From the NCBI GenBank assembly GCA_018676675.1, contig JABHEG010000112.1, forward strand, positions 1 to 64,000: 64,000 nt of DNA, written 5' to 3'. The notes under the pieces were generated by a model. That model was not told the DNA's origin. It was given only the letters and a program-made list of their open reading frames with translations, and searched no databases. Each line of letters opens with the position of its first letter. Position 1 is the stretch's first letter. The DNA is from Lentisphaerota bacterium. Lineage in GTDB: Bacteria; Verrucomicrobiota; Lentisphaeria; Oligosphaerales; JABHEG01. Made by a program: the position numbers and the translations under genes. Shown in pieces: positions 16,798 through 26,531 of this stretch.

Positions 16798-18120
16798 TCA
16801 CTTGACGAACTCCCCGACAAACATGATGTGCCCCGCATACCACTCCGTGCCGTCGAAGCGTTTGGCAAAGGCGGCATCATCAAGATCGAGGACCTTCTTG
16901 TTGGGCCCGGCACGCCGGGTCAGGATCTTGCGCCGGTCGGGTTGCTTGTCCGTGAGCTCAAGCGTCACCGTGTGGACCGCCTCTGGATCAAGCCCTGACT
17001 TGACCCCAAGTTGCGACAGGCGGTAATACGTGCAGTACGGGTCAAACCGGGCCCGTTCTCCCACAACCTTCCCGTCCACCGTCATCTTCACGACGCCGCA
17101 CCGGGAGCCCAGCAGGTCGAAGATGTTGACCACGGATCCCTTGATCTTGAACGACACCGTTGCTCCTGGCGTGTTCGCCATCCACATCCTGGGGAATCGA
17201 CTCCGGAAGCGCTTGGCCATGCTGTCCGTCTTCGGATCCAGCAGCTTCCATTCAGGTGAGAGTTGGCCTTCCCCGAACGGAACCATCTGAGCCTTCTCGA
17301 GGTTGTTCGGATCAAGCGGCGCACCAAGCGTGTGGGAAGCGGGTTGGCCGACCTTCCGGATCTCCTGCATTCCCCGAGCGACGGCTTCCAGGTACAAAAC
17401 GTGCCCCGTGTCATCGTAGGGATGGACCCCGTCCTTGGAGAAGTAGTATGTGCCCTTGGCCATGGCGGCCAGGCGCTCTTTCTTGCTCTTAGCTTCCTTG
17501 AAGATGACACTGCCTTCCTTCTCCATCCGGGCGGCCTTGAGACACATGTGAATCGACGGAATGGCGTAGTGGTCCGCAATTGTCTCCATCACACTTGCTG
17601 CCCGAGGGAACTTCCCAGCCTGGAGATCTTTCAGCATGCCCACAGTGGCCGTGTAAACAAAGCAGATGTCAAGGTCTGGGTTTGCTGCCCATGCCTGACG
17701 CACAATTCCCTCCATGCTCCTGGTGATGCTCGCCGGAGCCGCGCCGCCGTCGTTCACCGCGAACTCCACGAACAGCAAGTCCGGGTTATGTCGGAGTACA
17801 TCGTTCTGCAGACGGAACACCCCAAGCCCGGAACCTGTTCCGCCAATCGCCGCATGGATCTGGTCCACCGTCGCCGCCGGATACTGCTCGCGGAACCATG
17901 CCAGCGTCTTCGGACGCCATCCGTTCTGAGCGGTGATGCTACCGCCCAGATACCCAATCTTCACGGCCCTTCCGTCGTCGAGCTTCTTAAAGAACGTCGG
18001 ACAACCACCGCGGACGGTGAATTCGGCAGTGTCTCGCAGAGGGTACGGTGCCTTCGGAGCAGCCCAGGCCCCGATCGTCAGAACAGCAGCAACAAGTGTA
18101 ACGCGAAACGTTCGAGCCAT
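16798..18120 (-). CDS. Secreted SGNH/GDSL hydrolase
   Basis: 440 aa with signal peptide (RVTLVAAVLTIGAWA). SGNH-family blocks are clear: block I IGYLGGSITAQNGW (Ser nucleophile), block II GGTGSGLGVFRL (Gly), block III LLFVEFAVNDGG (Asn), block V DGVHPYDDTGH (Asp and His). Such enzymes usually deacetylate polysaccharides. An extra C-terminal domain of about 170 residues follows (GATVSFKIKGSVVNIFDLLG), jelly-roll-like and often seen in carbohydrate esterases of family CE2. It lies 30 bp upstream of the esterase/GH29 fusion on the same strand, which suggests a joint glycan substrate. Confidence 0.82.
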   Translation of the reverse strand: MARTFRVTLVAAVLTIGAWAAPKAPYPLRDTAEFTVRGGCPTFFKKLDDGRAVKIGYLGGSITAQNGWRPKTLAWFREQYPAATVDQIHAAIGGTGSGLGVFRLQNDVLRHNPDLLFVEFAVNDGGAAPASITRSMEGIVRQAWAANPDLDICFVYTATVGMLKDLQAGKFPRAASVMETIADHYAIPSIHMCLKAARMEKEGSVIFKEAKSKKERLAAMAKGTYYFSKDGVHPYDDTGHVLYLEAVARGMQEIRKVGQPASHTLGAPLDPNNLEKAQMVPFGEGQLSPEWKLLDPKTDSMAKRFRSRFPRMWMANTPGATVSFKIKGSVVNIFDLLGSRCGVVKMTVDGKVVGERARFDPYCTYYRLSQLGVKSGLDPEAVHTVTLELTDKQPDRRKILTRRAGPNKKVLDLDDAAFAKRFDGTEWYAGHIMFVGEFVK

Positions 18121-18258
18121 GGTTCAATGATCCCTTCTGTGCCAGAAAAACAGTGTGCAGAGGCTGGACGGGAATTTCTAACCTGCACCAAGATGCCTTC
18201 CACGGCAAGTCAGCCAACAGGGCAATTTCCTCTTCGGCGCAGCCCCTCGCCTGGCCTG

Positions 18259-19233
18259 TTAGCCGTCAGTATTGGGCGGGGCGACCATCTTCCTCACCGT
18301 GCCCATCCCAGGTGCAGCCTTGGAGCGCAGTCTGACGGTGGCGACCACGGCAAGATGATCAGAAACCACATCCTCCAACACGGCATGGGAGACAAACTCG
18401 AGCTCATCCGATATGAGAATGTAGTCGAGTCGGGCCCCAAAGTCAGGGAACGTCACCACCGTTTCAGACTCCGGTTCCCATGTGCTCAGCCCCAGACGCC
18501 CGGCAAACTCGCGCACAACAGACCGACGCCGGATCCACTCCGAGTTGAAATCCCCCATGACAATAACCGGGCGGCCCGTAAGGCGCTCCTCCAGCGCGTC
18601 AGCCATTTCCTCGATCTCACTGACCCTCATTCGGTGGCTTGAGAAATCCAGGTGCACAGCAACAACATCGACCTGCTGCATCGGTGAAATTGTGACAGTG
18701 GCCACCGTGAATCCCTTCGAGAAACACGGACGGCTCCGATGGAATGTGTGAGCAACAGGATCCTGCAATTCCAGCCGGCTGAGCAGGCCCGTCCCATAGT
18801 GCAGTCCCCAGCCGGAAACGTGGTCACCAACCACCGCGTATGGAAACGCTGCCTCCCGAGCGACGTAGGCCGCGTGGTCAAAGGTCCCGTTCCACCATGA
18901 TCGCGAATCCGCCTCCTGGACCGCAACGACGTGCGCTCCCCCTCGGTCAATGACCGAAGCGATATCCTGAAGATTGCTCCTGATCGTGGCCTTGCTCTGG
19001 AACCCCTGACTTCGGGCCACCTTGCGCCCATGGGCGAGATTGATGGTCATGACCGTTAGCTCGCCATGAGCCTGCAGGGCCTCCGTTCCATCAACACACG
19101 TCACTGGGAGGGCGACCTGCACCGGGGCCCGGGTGCAGCGGGGGAATACAACGACAAGAACGGCAACACACACGGCAATAGCTACAAGCACGGCAAGGGA
19201 GCTGAGCATGATCCTCTTACGCACGTTTGCCAT
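18259..19233 (-). CDS. Endonuclease/exonuclease/phosphatase-family protein with N-terminal anchor
   Basis: 324 aa. The ATG at 19233 has GGAG seven bases upstream and precedes one hydrophobic segment (SSLAVLVAIAVCVAVLVVVF), a signal anchor. The rest is a DNase I-like EEP domain: MTINLAHGR, VVAVQEADSR (metal-binding Glu), VVAVHLDFSSHRM, VIVMGDFNSEW, and the terminal VSDHLAVVATV (catalytic Asp-His). The anchor places it outside the cytoplasm. The substrate could be a phosphodiester such as nucleic acid or a lipid; not decided by sequence. Confidence 0.82.
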   Translation of the reverse strand: MANVRKRIMLSSLAVLVAIAVCVAVLVVVFPRCTRAPVQVALPVTCVDGTEALQAHGELTVMTINLAHGRKVARSQGFQSKATIRSNLQDIASVIDRGGAHVVAVQEADSRSWWNGTFDHAAYVAREAAFPYAVVGDHVSGWGLHYGTGLLSRLELQDPVAHTFHRSRPCFSKGFTVATVTISPMQQVDVVAVHLDFSSHRMRVSEIEEMADALEERLTGRPVIVMGDFNSEWIRRRSVVREFAGRLGLSTWEPESETVVTFPDFGARLDYILISDELEFVSHAVLEDVVSDHLAVVATVRLRSKAAPGMGTVRKMVAPPNTDG

Positions 19234-19286
19234 CTGAGAACTCCGCCAGCGCCATCGGCGCATTCCAACTCCCCAACCACCGCTCC

Positions 19287-22200
19287 CTACTCTCCCAGCA
19301 AGCAGACAGAGCTGTCCGCCAAGGCCACACAGAGACGTTTCTCCAGAGCGGCTATGCCGCCGAACACAACCGGGGCGGCAAGCTTGTGCTCAACCATCGT
19401 CTTCCCGGTTTCCCGGGATACCACGATCACGTAACCCGCCGTCTTGGCCGGATCTTCGGCATCATACGTTCCCCCACCGGCAACCACGGCGTTGCTGCAG
19501 ACGACCAAAGAGGTCACCTGGTATCCATCCGGCAGTTTCACGGTCCAGTCCGGCTTGTGCCCGAGCTTCTCACGGACCTCGCCCACCTTCTCCATCGCGT
19601 AGCCGTAAAGATATCGATCATTGATCATCCGGCAGACGAGCGTCTTATCCCAGCTAACGAGCGTGCCGGGAACATTCCCGTAATTCATCTGGCGGAATTT
19701 TCGATATCCCAGTCGAGGCCAGTTCCAGTTCATGTACCCTTCGCTCCCTGTCCCATTCACCCCAAGAAACGGGGCAATCTCACCCGCCGGTTCCTCGAGT
19801 TCCGCAAGCGCCTTCTCGGTGTCGGCAATCCGCTTTTCAAGGTACGTTGACGTGCCTCCCGCCGCCGCCAACTGCTGCTTGTACCTCGCCAGATTACGCT
19901 TGTTCCTGGCAAGCTGGTCATGATACACATTCACTTCCCGGGTGGGGTTCGTCACCACTTCTCCCGTCGCCGGGTCAAGTCTCGTGATCATGAGCTGAAG
20001 TGCATCGTCAACGGCCAGCATCACATCATTCCGACGCATGTCCCGGACTCCGCCGCTCGGGTCGATGACCTTCGACCAACTGACCTCGCCGGTGATCGGA
20101 GAGAACGCCCTGACAATGATCCCGCCATCCGATCCCTGCGTGCGCCCCGCGGACGCGTAGCCCACCCCGTCCTTGACCAGAACGGAGCCGACGACCGGCC
20201 ACGGTGACTCGACCTTGCCGTAAGACACCATCCGCTCATCGTTCGGTGCCATCCGTAACCGCCAGCGGAGCCCGCCGTTCCGGCAGTCAAGTGAATAGAC
20301 GAAACCATCGTGGGCCCCGAACAAACACGTTCCCTGCACGATCGTCGGGGAAGAATCCACCCGCGACCCCACGTCGAACGTCCAGAGCAGGCGCCCATCA
20401 TTGAGATCCAGGCCGACGACCTGGTTGGCGTCCATCACGGCCGCTGTGACCACACCACCGGCCACAGAAGGCGCCGTGAGCACTGGATTGAGGTACTCTC
20501 GCCACGTCGTTGCCACGGGTCTGGACAGATCCGGAGTCGGTACGTCGCGCTTCCAAACCACGTTCAGCACGGAAGGAGCCGTTGCTACGGTCCCGCAATC
20601 CCGGGCAGCATCACCTCGGAACATGGACCATTCAGGCGTGGCCTCAGCCGCAGGAAGCGCGTCCCCGAAAGCGCCACCGCGTTCAAGGACGGACGCTGCC
20701 ATCATCTCCTCGGAACTGGGAATGCCGCCAACCGGACCAAAGCAGATAAAGCCGGAGATCTGTGGAGGACAGCAGGTGCACCAGTTCTGAGGGGTATAGA
20801 AGGCTCCGTACGAAGGGGCAGAGGCCGTGCCGCAGGCCCCGCGAGCTCCCGCGTAGGTAACCGATTTGCCGTCGACCGAAAAGCCACCACCACGGTTGCG
20901 GACAATGATGTCATTCACAATGAAACTCGGCGTGCAGACAGTAGAGCCAATTGACGTCTTCGAACTGCCTCGTTCCTTGCCTGTCTGCGGATCGTAGATC
21001 TTCCCGCCCAGATGGATCGAGTTCCCCAACAGAATGGGGAATCCCCCCGTCTCCTTCTGCAGAACGACCTCGCCAGTCCGAGCTGACAACATGGTCACTT
21101 TGTCCGTCCGCAGATCTCTGGAGTGGATGACTGACACAACTCCGCTTCCCACCGCGTCAAGCCTCATGTGTTCCTGCTCGAATCCCTCCCCGCCAAAATC
21201 TGCCGCCTTGGCCTCCCAAAGCACCTTTCCTGTCCGCAAGTCAACGGCAACAACTGCTTGGCTCGGGCGCGCGGGGGGCACCTCTTCCTCAGTCGCCTCG
21301 GGAGCCGGCTCTTTCGTCTTCGGTTTGTATCGCCGACTTTCTTCGAGCAGGTCAGGTCCTTCCCGGCGCGACAGGAAGAGAACGCCCTCGGCGCTACGGA
21401 TTGAGGTCGCCAAGCAAGGCAGGTCCCACAGCTTGGATCCACTGTCAGTTCGGAACGCCTCCACCACGCCTTCGGCAAAGGCACTGTGCATGCGGCGACG
21501 CTCATAGCGATTAACTTTGCTCCTGCCCGCCTGTGTGCCGCCTTTCCACGTCGCAGCCACCAGAACGCCCTTGTCAACGAGCAATTCTCCCGGCGCGTAC
21601 GTCGTGTCGATCCGGCGGATTTCCTCACCGGTGGCGGCATTCAACACGAGGAGGTCACCCTCCTCACAGACCGTGTAGACCGCGTCGTCCACAGCCGCGA
21701 ACGGGGCGAGATTCATATACCACAGACCGCCATAGTACACGCCGCCGATCTTCTTCCGCCACAGAAACGTCCCATTGAACGCATCCCGGGCAGTCACGTA
21801 CTGATCCAGCTCCTGGCCAAGAAAGTAGGCCCCCTTGAGGTTGTCGATTTCCGAGTCGGAGAACGTGAAGCACCGTCCACCCGAAATGGCCATACCCCGG
21901 GTGCTCGAATAGCGATTTCCGGCCCGCTTCCGGTTGTTGATATTGAACGGAAGCCCGGCATGCCAACGGTAGCCGACAGGAAAGCCGACCACGGTGTCGT
22001 TGGATATGCGATTTCCATCCGGCCCATGGATATTGTGCGTCCATTCATCCATCCCGGTCGGCATCTCGCGTTCCATCACGGTCCAGGTTCCACCTTTCCG
22101 CACACAGAGCTTGCCATGTGGAGCAACCGCCTTCAGGGCTTCAGCTTGCGAAAATCCGGCTGCCTCAGCCTTCGCCAGGTCCGGCACGATCATCGCGTTG

Positions 22201-22562
22201 ACAAGATTGTTGCGGTAGGGAACTGGAGTCAGCGGCAGCATCTCAACCGAGACAAAGCCGGCGAGACCGGCCGCGCCGACTGCCTGGCGTGCAGCCTTGA
22301 GTTCCGTGTCGCTCAACGCTATACCATGCACGAGGATCCGCCCCGTCCCGGCCAACTCAGTCGCCAGCTTCACCGAACCGGCGCCGCCAAGGCCGACAAT
22401 AGAGAAAAGCCCCTGATCCCGACCGCACAGCGACACCACCTCAGCCGTCGTCACCGATAGCTCAGCCGCGTGCAGGCCCCCAAGCGTTGCGGCTAAGCCG
22501 ACAGCCACGATTGCCCGTTGCAGAATCAGCCCCGTTGCTCGAGTACGTGTTCCAGTGCGCAT
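19287..22562 (-). CDS. PQQ-type beta-propeller protein with N-terminal methyltransferase-like domain
   Basis: 1091 aa. The ATG at 22562 follows GGAG and starts a signal peptide (RAIVAVGLAATLGGLHA). Residues about 30-150 resemble a degenerate SAM-methyltransferase fold (FSIVGLGGAGSVKLATELAG in place of motif I, LCVRKGGTWTVMEREMP at its end). The remaining part is a large eight-bladed-type PQQ propeller: repeated blades such as VVAVDLRTGKVLWEAKA, VVGLDLNDGRLLWTFDVG and VYSLDCRNGGLRWRL. A coiled-coil-like insertion lies near residues 905-950. Known propellers of this type are periplasmic dehydrogenases or scaffolds. No quinone-binding site could be confirmed, so the function is open. Confidence 0.75.
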   Translation of the reverse strand: MRTGTRTRATGLILQRAIVAVGLAATLGGLHAAELSVTTAEVVSLCGRDQGLFSIVGLGGAGSVKLATELAGTGRILVHGIALSDTELKAARQAVGAAGLAGFVSVEMLPLTPVPYRNNLVNAMIVPDLAKAEAAGFSQAEALKAVAPHGKLCVRKGGTWTVMEREMPTGMDEWTHNIHGPDGNRISNDTVVGFPVGYRWHAGLPFNINNRKRAGNRYSSTRGMAISGGRCFTFSDSEIDNLKGAYFLGQELDQYVTARDAFNGTFLWRKKIGGVYYGGLWYMNLAPFAAVDDAVYTVCEEGDLLVLNAATGEEIRRIDTTYAPGELLVDKGVLVAATWKGGTQAGRSKVNRYERRRMHSAFAEGVVEAFRTDSGSKLWDLPCLATSIRSAEGVLFLSRREGPDLLEESRRYKPKTKEPAPEATEEEVPPARPSQAVVAVDLRTGKVLWEAKAADFGGEGFEQEHMRLDAVGSGVVSVIHSRDLRTDKVTMLSARTGEVVLQKETGGFPILLGNSIHLGGKIYDPQTGKERGSSKTSIGSTVCTPSFIVNDIIVRNRGGGFSVDGKSVTYAGARGACGTASAPSYGAFYTPQNWCTCCPPQISGFICFGPVGGIPSSEEMMAASVLERGGAFGDALPAAEATPEWSMFRGDAARDCGTVATAPSVLNVVWKRDVPTPDLSRPVATTWREYLNPVLTAPSVAGGVVTAAVMDANQVVGLDLNDGRLLWTFDVGSRVDSSPTIVQGTCLFGAHDGFVYSLDCRNGGLRWRLRMAPNDERMVSYGKVESPWPVVGSVLVKDGVGYASAGRTQGSDGGIIVRAFSPITGEVSWSKVIDPSGGVRDMRRNDVMLAVDDALQLMITRLDPATGEVVTNPTREVNVYHDQLARNKRNLARYKQQLAAAGGTSTYLEKRIADTEKALAELEEPAGEIAPFLGVNGTGSEGYMNWNWPRLGYRKFRQMNYGNVPGTLVSWDKTLVCRMINDRYLYGYAMEKVGEVREKLGHKPDWTVKLPDGYQVTSLVVCSNAVVAGGGTYDAEDPAKTAGYVIVVSRETGKTMVEHKLAAPVVFGGIAALEKRLCVALADSSVCLLGE

Positions 22563-22785
22563 AGCACTCTCCATTGCCAAATGATGTCCCCATGCTTCAA
22601 TCAGAAAGGGTAACGTTAGTCTCAGCCAGGCCGGATTCAACCCAACTGATGCTTCGGGGACGGACCTCCGCCATGAAAGCTGCCCCGTTCCGGTGTAAGT
22701 TCCAACAGCCCCCGGGATTCTCGGTTCAGTCCCCTCTTTGCCGTCCCGTCCTGCTGACAGCCAAGCTCAACCCAATGAGGGCTCC

Positions 22786-23538
22786 ATGCCACAGGCCTAC
22801 GAACCATCGGATCGTGCGGTGGATGACTGCAGGCGCTTCGTTACCACACACTGGAGCATGGTCCTGGCTGCCGCCGGCAAGGACTCCCAGGAAGCGGCCC
22901 CCGCCCTTGCAGACCTGTGCGGGACCTACTGGTACCCCCTCTATGCTTTTGCGCGCCGCTCCGGGCACTCTTCCCATGACGCGAAAGACGTGACCCAGGC
23001 CTTCTTCGCCAAGCTGCTCGAGAAGCACTATCTACGAGACGTCCATCGCGACCGAGGCAGATTTCGTTCCTTCCTGCTGGTATCGTTCCGGCATTTCATT
23101 GCGAACGAACGAAACCGTGCCCGAGCACAGAAACGGGGCGGGGGGAAACACCCGGTCTCCTTTGAGGCCCAAAGCGCAGAAACGAGGTATTCTCTCGAGC
23201 CAGCACACGACACCACCCCGGAGCGGATCTTCGAGCGAGGATGGGCCGTGACCTTGCTTGAGCAGACCATCAAACGCTTGCGCAAAGAGCACGTTGAAAC
23301 GGATAGACTGCTGCTCTTTGAGGAACTCAAGGGCGTCCTCACCGGTGACGCCAACGCCACCCCGTATGCTGAGATCGGCGTACGCCTTGAGATGACGGAG
23401 GGAGCTGTCAAAGTCGCCGCCCATCGCCTGCGACGGCGCTACCGTCACTTGCTGCGCCAGACGATCGCCGACACCGTAGCAACGCCGGACCAGATAGACG
23501 ACGAACTGCGCCATCTGTTCGGTGTCCTGACCAGTTGA
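22786..23538 (+). CDS. RNA polymerase sigma factor, planctomycete-type
   Basis: 250 aa. Region 2 reads FVTTHWSMVLAA...DAKDVTQAFFAKLLEKHYL, where the opening FVTTHWSMVLAA is characteristic of sigma-70-like factors expanded in PVC bacteria. Region 4 has the helix-turn-helix YAEIGVRLEMTEGAVKVAAHRLRRRY. The ATG at 22786 is preferred (gagg upstream); an in-frame start at 22738 is weaker. It is 100 bp upstream of the membrane kinase on the same strand, a common arrangement in which the kinase is thought to control the sigma-dependent response. Confidence 0.88.
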   Translation: MPQAYEPSDRAVDDCRRFVTTHWSMVLAAAGKDSQEAAPALADLCGTYWYPLYAFARRSGHSSHDAKDVTQAFFAKLLEKHYLRDVHRDRGRFRSFLLVSFRHFIANERNRARAQKRGGGKHPVSFEAQSAETRYSLEPAHDTTPERIFERGWAVTLLEQTIKRLRKEHVETDRLLLFEELKGVLTGDANATPYAEIGVRLEMTEGAVKVAAHRLRRRYRHLLRQTIADTVATPDQIDDELRHLFGVLTS

Positions 23539-23638
23539 CCGGTAAGAAAATGGCCGCGAAATAGACCGAAGCGTGTAACTTCCCCGGTGTTTCCTTTCTT
23601 TGGAAGGTAGAGACACTCCTCATGGAAAGGGCATGCCG

Positions 23639-25243
23639 ATGGAAACTCAACCGATGTGCAGCACGTGCGGAACTCCCCTGCCAACGGACGCACCCGAAGG
23701 GCTGTGTCCTCAGTGCCTGGTGAGAGCCGCGTTCTCAAGTCAAACAGGAACCGCGTCAACGGCGCACGGCACCGACGGGAAGCTCCCTGTTCCCCGCCCT
23801 GAGGAGATCGCCGACCAGTTCCCTCAACTGGAAATTCTTGCTGCACTTGGGCAAGGAGGGATGGGCGTTGTCTACAAGGCGCGTCAAGTCAAACTCGACC
23901 GAATCGTTGCCCTGAAAATCTTGCGTTCCACACCGGAGCAGGACCCCGCGTTCGCCGACCGTTTTGCCCGTGAAGCCCGTGCTCTCGCCAAACTCGATCA
24001 CCCACACATCGTGACGGTCCATGATTCCGGCAAGACCGAAGCGGGCCTCTATTACCTCCTCATGGAGTTTGTGGACGGTCCCGACCTGCGCGGCGTCATC
24101 CAGTCCCGTGAACTCTCGCCCCAACAGGCCCTGACCATCGTCCCCCAAATCTGCGACGCACTTCAGTATGCCCATGACCGGGGAGTGGTCCATCGAGACA
24201 TCAAACCTGAAAACATCCTTCTCGACCGGGAGGGACGTGTCAAGATCGCAGATTTCGGGCTCGCAAAGGTACTGGGAAGCACGCCGAGCGAAGACGGGCT
24301 GACCAAAAGCCGACAGGTGATGGGGACACCTCACTACATGGCTCCCGAGCAGTTCCGGACACCTCAGGAGGTCGATCATCGCGCCGACATCTATTCCCTG
24401 GGAGTAGTCCTCTATGAAATGCTGACCGGCGTCCCCCCAATGGGCCACTTCCCTCCACCATCCCAGAAAGTGGAGGTCGATGTACGCCTCGACGAGGTCG
24501 TCCTCAAAGCCCTCGACAGCGAACCTGAACTGCGCTACCAACACGCCAGCGACGTCAGGGTCGACGTGGAGACCATCGTCCGAAGCGCCCCCTCAGGACA
24601 ACCGGGATCTGGTCCCCGCAGGCCTCCGCCCCCGCCCTCCGCACACCATAGCGGAGCCCGGGGCTGGAAGTCGCCAGTGGGGTGCTTGGTGGCCGTGTTC
24701 GTCACCGTTGGAGTGGTGTTGGGGAGCCTGGTCATCATCTCCCTGCTTCTGCCCGCTTTTCAGAGAGCCCGCCGCGCGGCCCATGTAACCCATTTGGCCG
24801 CCAACCTGAAGCAGATCGGTGTCGCTCTTCACACGTACGCGCTGGAGAACGATGAGCATTTTCCGGATGATCTTGGGCAGTTGCTCGACGACGGCTATAC
24901 CGAGGGCAACGTCTACGTCGCTCCCAGAAGTGGAACCCCGCAACCCAGCAGTGGGGAAGATGTCCGCGGCGGACGTTGCGACCTGCTCTATTACGGCAAG
25001 GGACTCACCATACAGACCTGCGGTCCCGACACCGAACTTGTGGCCACAAAGCCGGAGGCTCTACGAGGACATATTGCGGCCATTCAAGGCGACGGGATGG
25101 TCATCACCCGCAGCCAGCCTGGCCCCAGCTGGGGCAGAGCCCTGCTTTTCCCCGGCGTCGGTCTCGTACTATTCGTCGGCCTCGGGATGCTGGTCCCGAT
25201 TGGCTTCGGCATTCGTGCCCATAGGGCCCGGAAGTCAGCATGA
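23639..25243 (+). CDS. Membrane Ser/Thr kinase with zinc ribbon and prepilin-like outer domain
   Basis: 534 aa. An N-terminal zinc ribbon (CSTCGTPL...GLCPQCL, two CxxC) precedes a complete Hanks-type kinase domain: LGQGGMGVVYKA, catalytic Lys in VALKIL, VVHRDIKPENILL, KIADFGLAKV, GTPHYMAPEQ. A Pro-rich linker leads to a transmembrane segment at about 347-370. Right after it comes LLPAFQRARRAAHVTHLAANLKQIGVALHTYA (given here in two parts: LLPAFQRARRAAHVT and ANLKQIGVALHTYA), which parallels the prepilin at 32370. A second hydrophobic segment lies near the C-terminus (RALLFPGVGLVLFVGLGML). The ATG at 23639 has aaaggg seven bases upstream. Confidence 0.85.
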   Translation: METQPMCSTCGTPLPTDAPEGLCPQCLVRAAFSSQTGTASTAHGTDGKLPVPRPEEIADQFPQLEILAALGQGGMGVVYKARQVKLDRIVALKILRSTPEQDPAFADRFAREARALAKLDHPHIVTVHDSGKTEAGLYYLLMEFVDGPDLRGVIQSRELSPQQALTIVPQICDALQYAHDRGVVHRDIKPENILLDREGRVKIADFGLAKVLGSTPSEDGLTKSRQVMGTPHYMAPEQFRTPQEVDHRADIYSLGVVLYEMLTGVPPMGHFPPPSQKVEVDVRLDEVVLKALDSEPELRYQHASDVRVDVETIVRSAPSGQPGSGPRRPPPPPSAHHSGARGWKSPVGCLVAVFVTVGVVLGSLVIISLLLPAFQRARRAAHVTHLAANLKQIGVALHTYALENDEHFPDDLGQLLDDGYTEGNVYVAPRSGTPQPSSGEDVRGGRCDLLYYGKGLTIQTCGPDTELVATKPEALRGHIAAIQGDGMVITRSQPGPSWGRALLFPGVGLVLFVGLGMLVPIGFGIRAHRARKSA

Positions 25244-25316
25244 GGACCTTCAGCGGCGTGCGTGGCCCGGTCCTCCCTCGTATTCGGCAGAGCTGCACCC
25301 AGTTCGGTAGCAACCC

Positions 25317-26360
25317 TTAACGCAGCGTCACGGTTTTGCCAAGACGGACCGATTCCTCTGCCGCCGCAAGGATACGCGTATTGAGAAGGCCGTCTTCCCC
25401 GGACGTCAGAGTCCTCTTCCCGTCTCTGATGCACTCCACAAAGTGGTACATCGGCTCCACACAGAAGCCGAGTTGGCGCCCGTGCACCTCCGGGGTCACG
25501 AACAGGTCGGGGTAGGACGAATCGGGGAAGCCCCCGGGGGTTCGGGATGTGTACTTGGCCACGGCCCGGTTATGGGTGGCGTCAAAGTAGAACACCCCCT
25601 CCGTTCCGGTGATCTCCCAGCGATGGTCGATCAAGGCGGGCGCCGACTGCGGCAGCACCCAGCAGTTCTCAACGACCGCGGTCGCTCCACCGGCGAACTC
25701 GAGGATGGTCAGATACATGTCAGCAGTTGGGATTCCCATCCCCGTCAACACACCTTCTTTGCGCCGACACGTCACCTCCACAGGCACATCATCGAGCAGC
25801 CAACAGATGGTGTCAATCGCATGGCTGCCGAGAAAATGAAGTACAGACGACTGTCCTGCCCAAGGCAGCATTTTGGTCGGCACATAGATGGTATCATTCA
25901 GGCGATAGCTGAAGTAGATGACCTGCCCAAGTTCGCCTTGGCGAACGGCTTTCCAGGCCTCGTGAACCGGTGGATTCCAGCGATTGTGCCAGTCCACCAT
26001 AAGCGTAACCCCATTTGCCTGGGCGGCGCTGATCATCGCTTCGCAATCGGTCACGGTCGCTGCCAGAGGCTTCTCCACCAACACATGCACGCCCGCCCCC
26101 AGCGCCGCCATTACCGGGGCCCGGTGCTGGGCATCAGGTGTCGCCACGGAAACAGCGTCCAATCCCAGCGCCAGAAGCTCCTCGACCGACGTCACGGCCT
26201 TCTGTGCTCCGCAGTTGGCAGCAACCGCTTCGGCGCGCGCCATGTCCAGATCACAGATGCCGACGAGTTCCGCCCCGGCATGCTGCTGATAGGCTCGAGC
26301 ATGCATCGCTCCCCACGTCCCGGCCCCGATCACCCCAACCCGAACACTGCTCTGTGACAT
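25317..26360 (-). CDS. Gfo/Idh/MocA-family NAD(P)-dependent oxidoreductase
   Basis: 347 aa, cytoplasmic. It opens with a Rossmann motif (VGVIGAGTWGAMHARAY) and has the family signature VLVEKPLAATV, whose Lys sits in the active site. The C-terminal alpha/beta domain starts after MVDWHNRWNPPV. Substrates in this family are sugars, inositols or their phosphates; the sequence does not decide which. A GGAG site lies upstream of the ATG. It diverges from the CBM9/glycosidase gene at 26532, so the two may respond to the same sugar. Confidence 0.85.
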   Translation of the reverse strand: MSQSSVRVGVIGAGTWGAMHARAYQQHAGAELVGICDLDMARAEAVAANCGAQKAVTSVEELLALGLDAVSVATPDAQHRAPVMAALGAGVHVLVEKPLAATVTDCEAMISAAQANGVTLMVDWHNRWNPPVHEAWKAVRQGELGQVIYFSYRLNDTIYVPTKMLPWAGQSSVLHFLGSHAIDTICWLLDDVPVEVTCRRKEGVLTGMGIPTADMYLTILEFAGGATAVVENCWVLPQSAPALIDHRWEITGTEGVFYFDATHNRAVAKYTSRTPGGFPDSSYPDLFVTPEVHGRQLGFCVEPMYHFVECIRDGKRTLTSGEDGLLNTRILAAAEESVRLGKTVTLR

Positions 26361-26531
26361 TCCTAAATCTCCTCTACGTCACCAGACCGACGGGGTATAC
26401 CCGGACGCCTGCAGGGGTCACACCCAACTGCTCTTTGCAGACTTTGACCTGTGAAACGCCCCACCGCCAGTCTATCGTATGCCCCTGTTCCCGAACAACA
26501 GGCGGTGTAGCCCGTCACAGGAGAGTCATCC

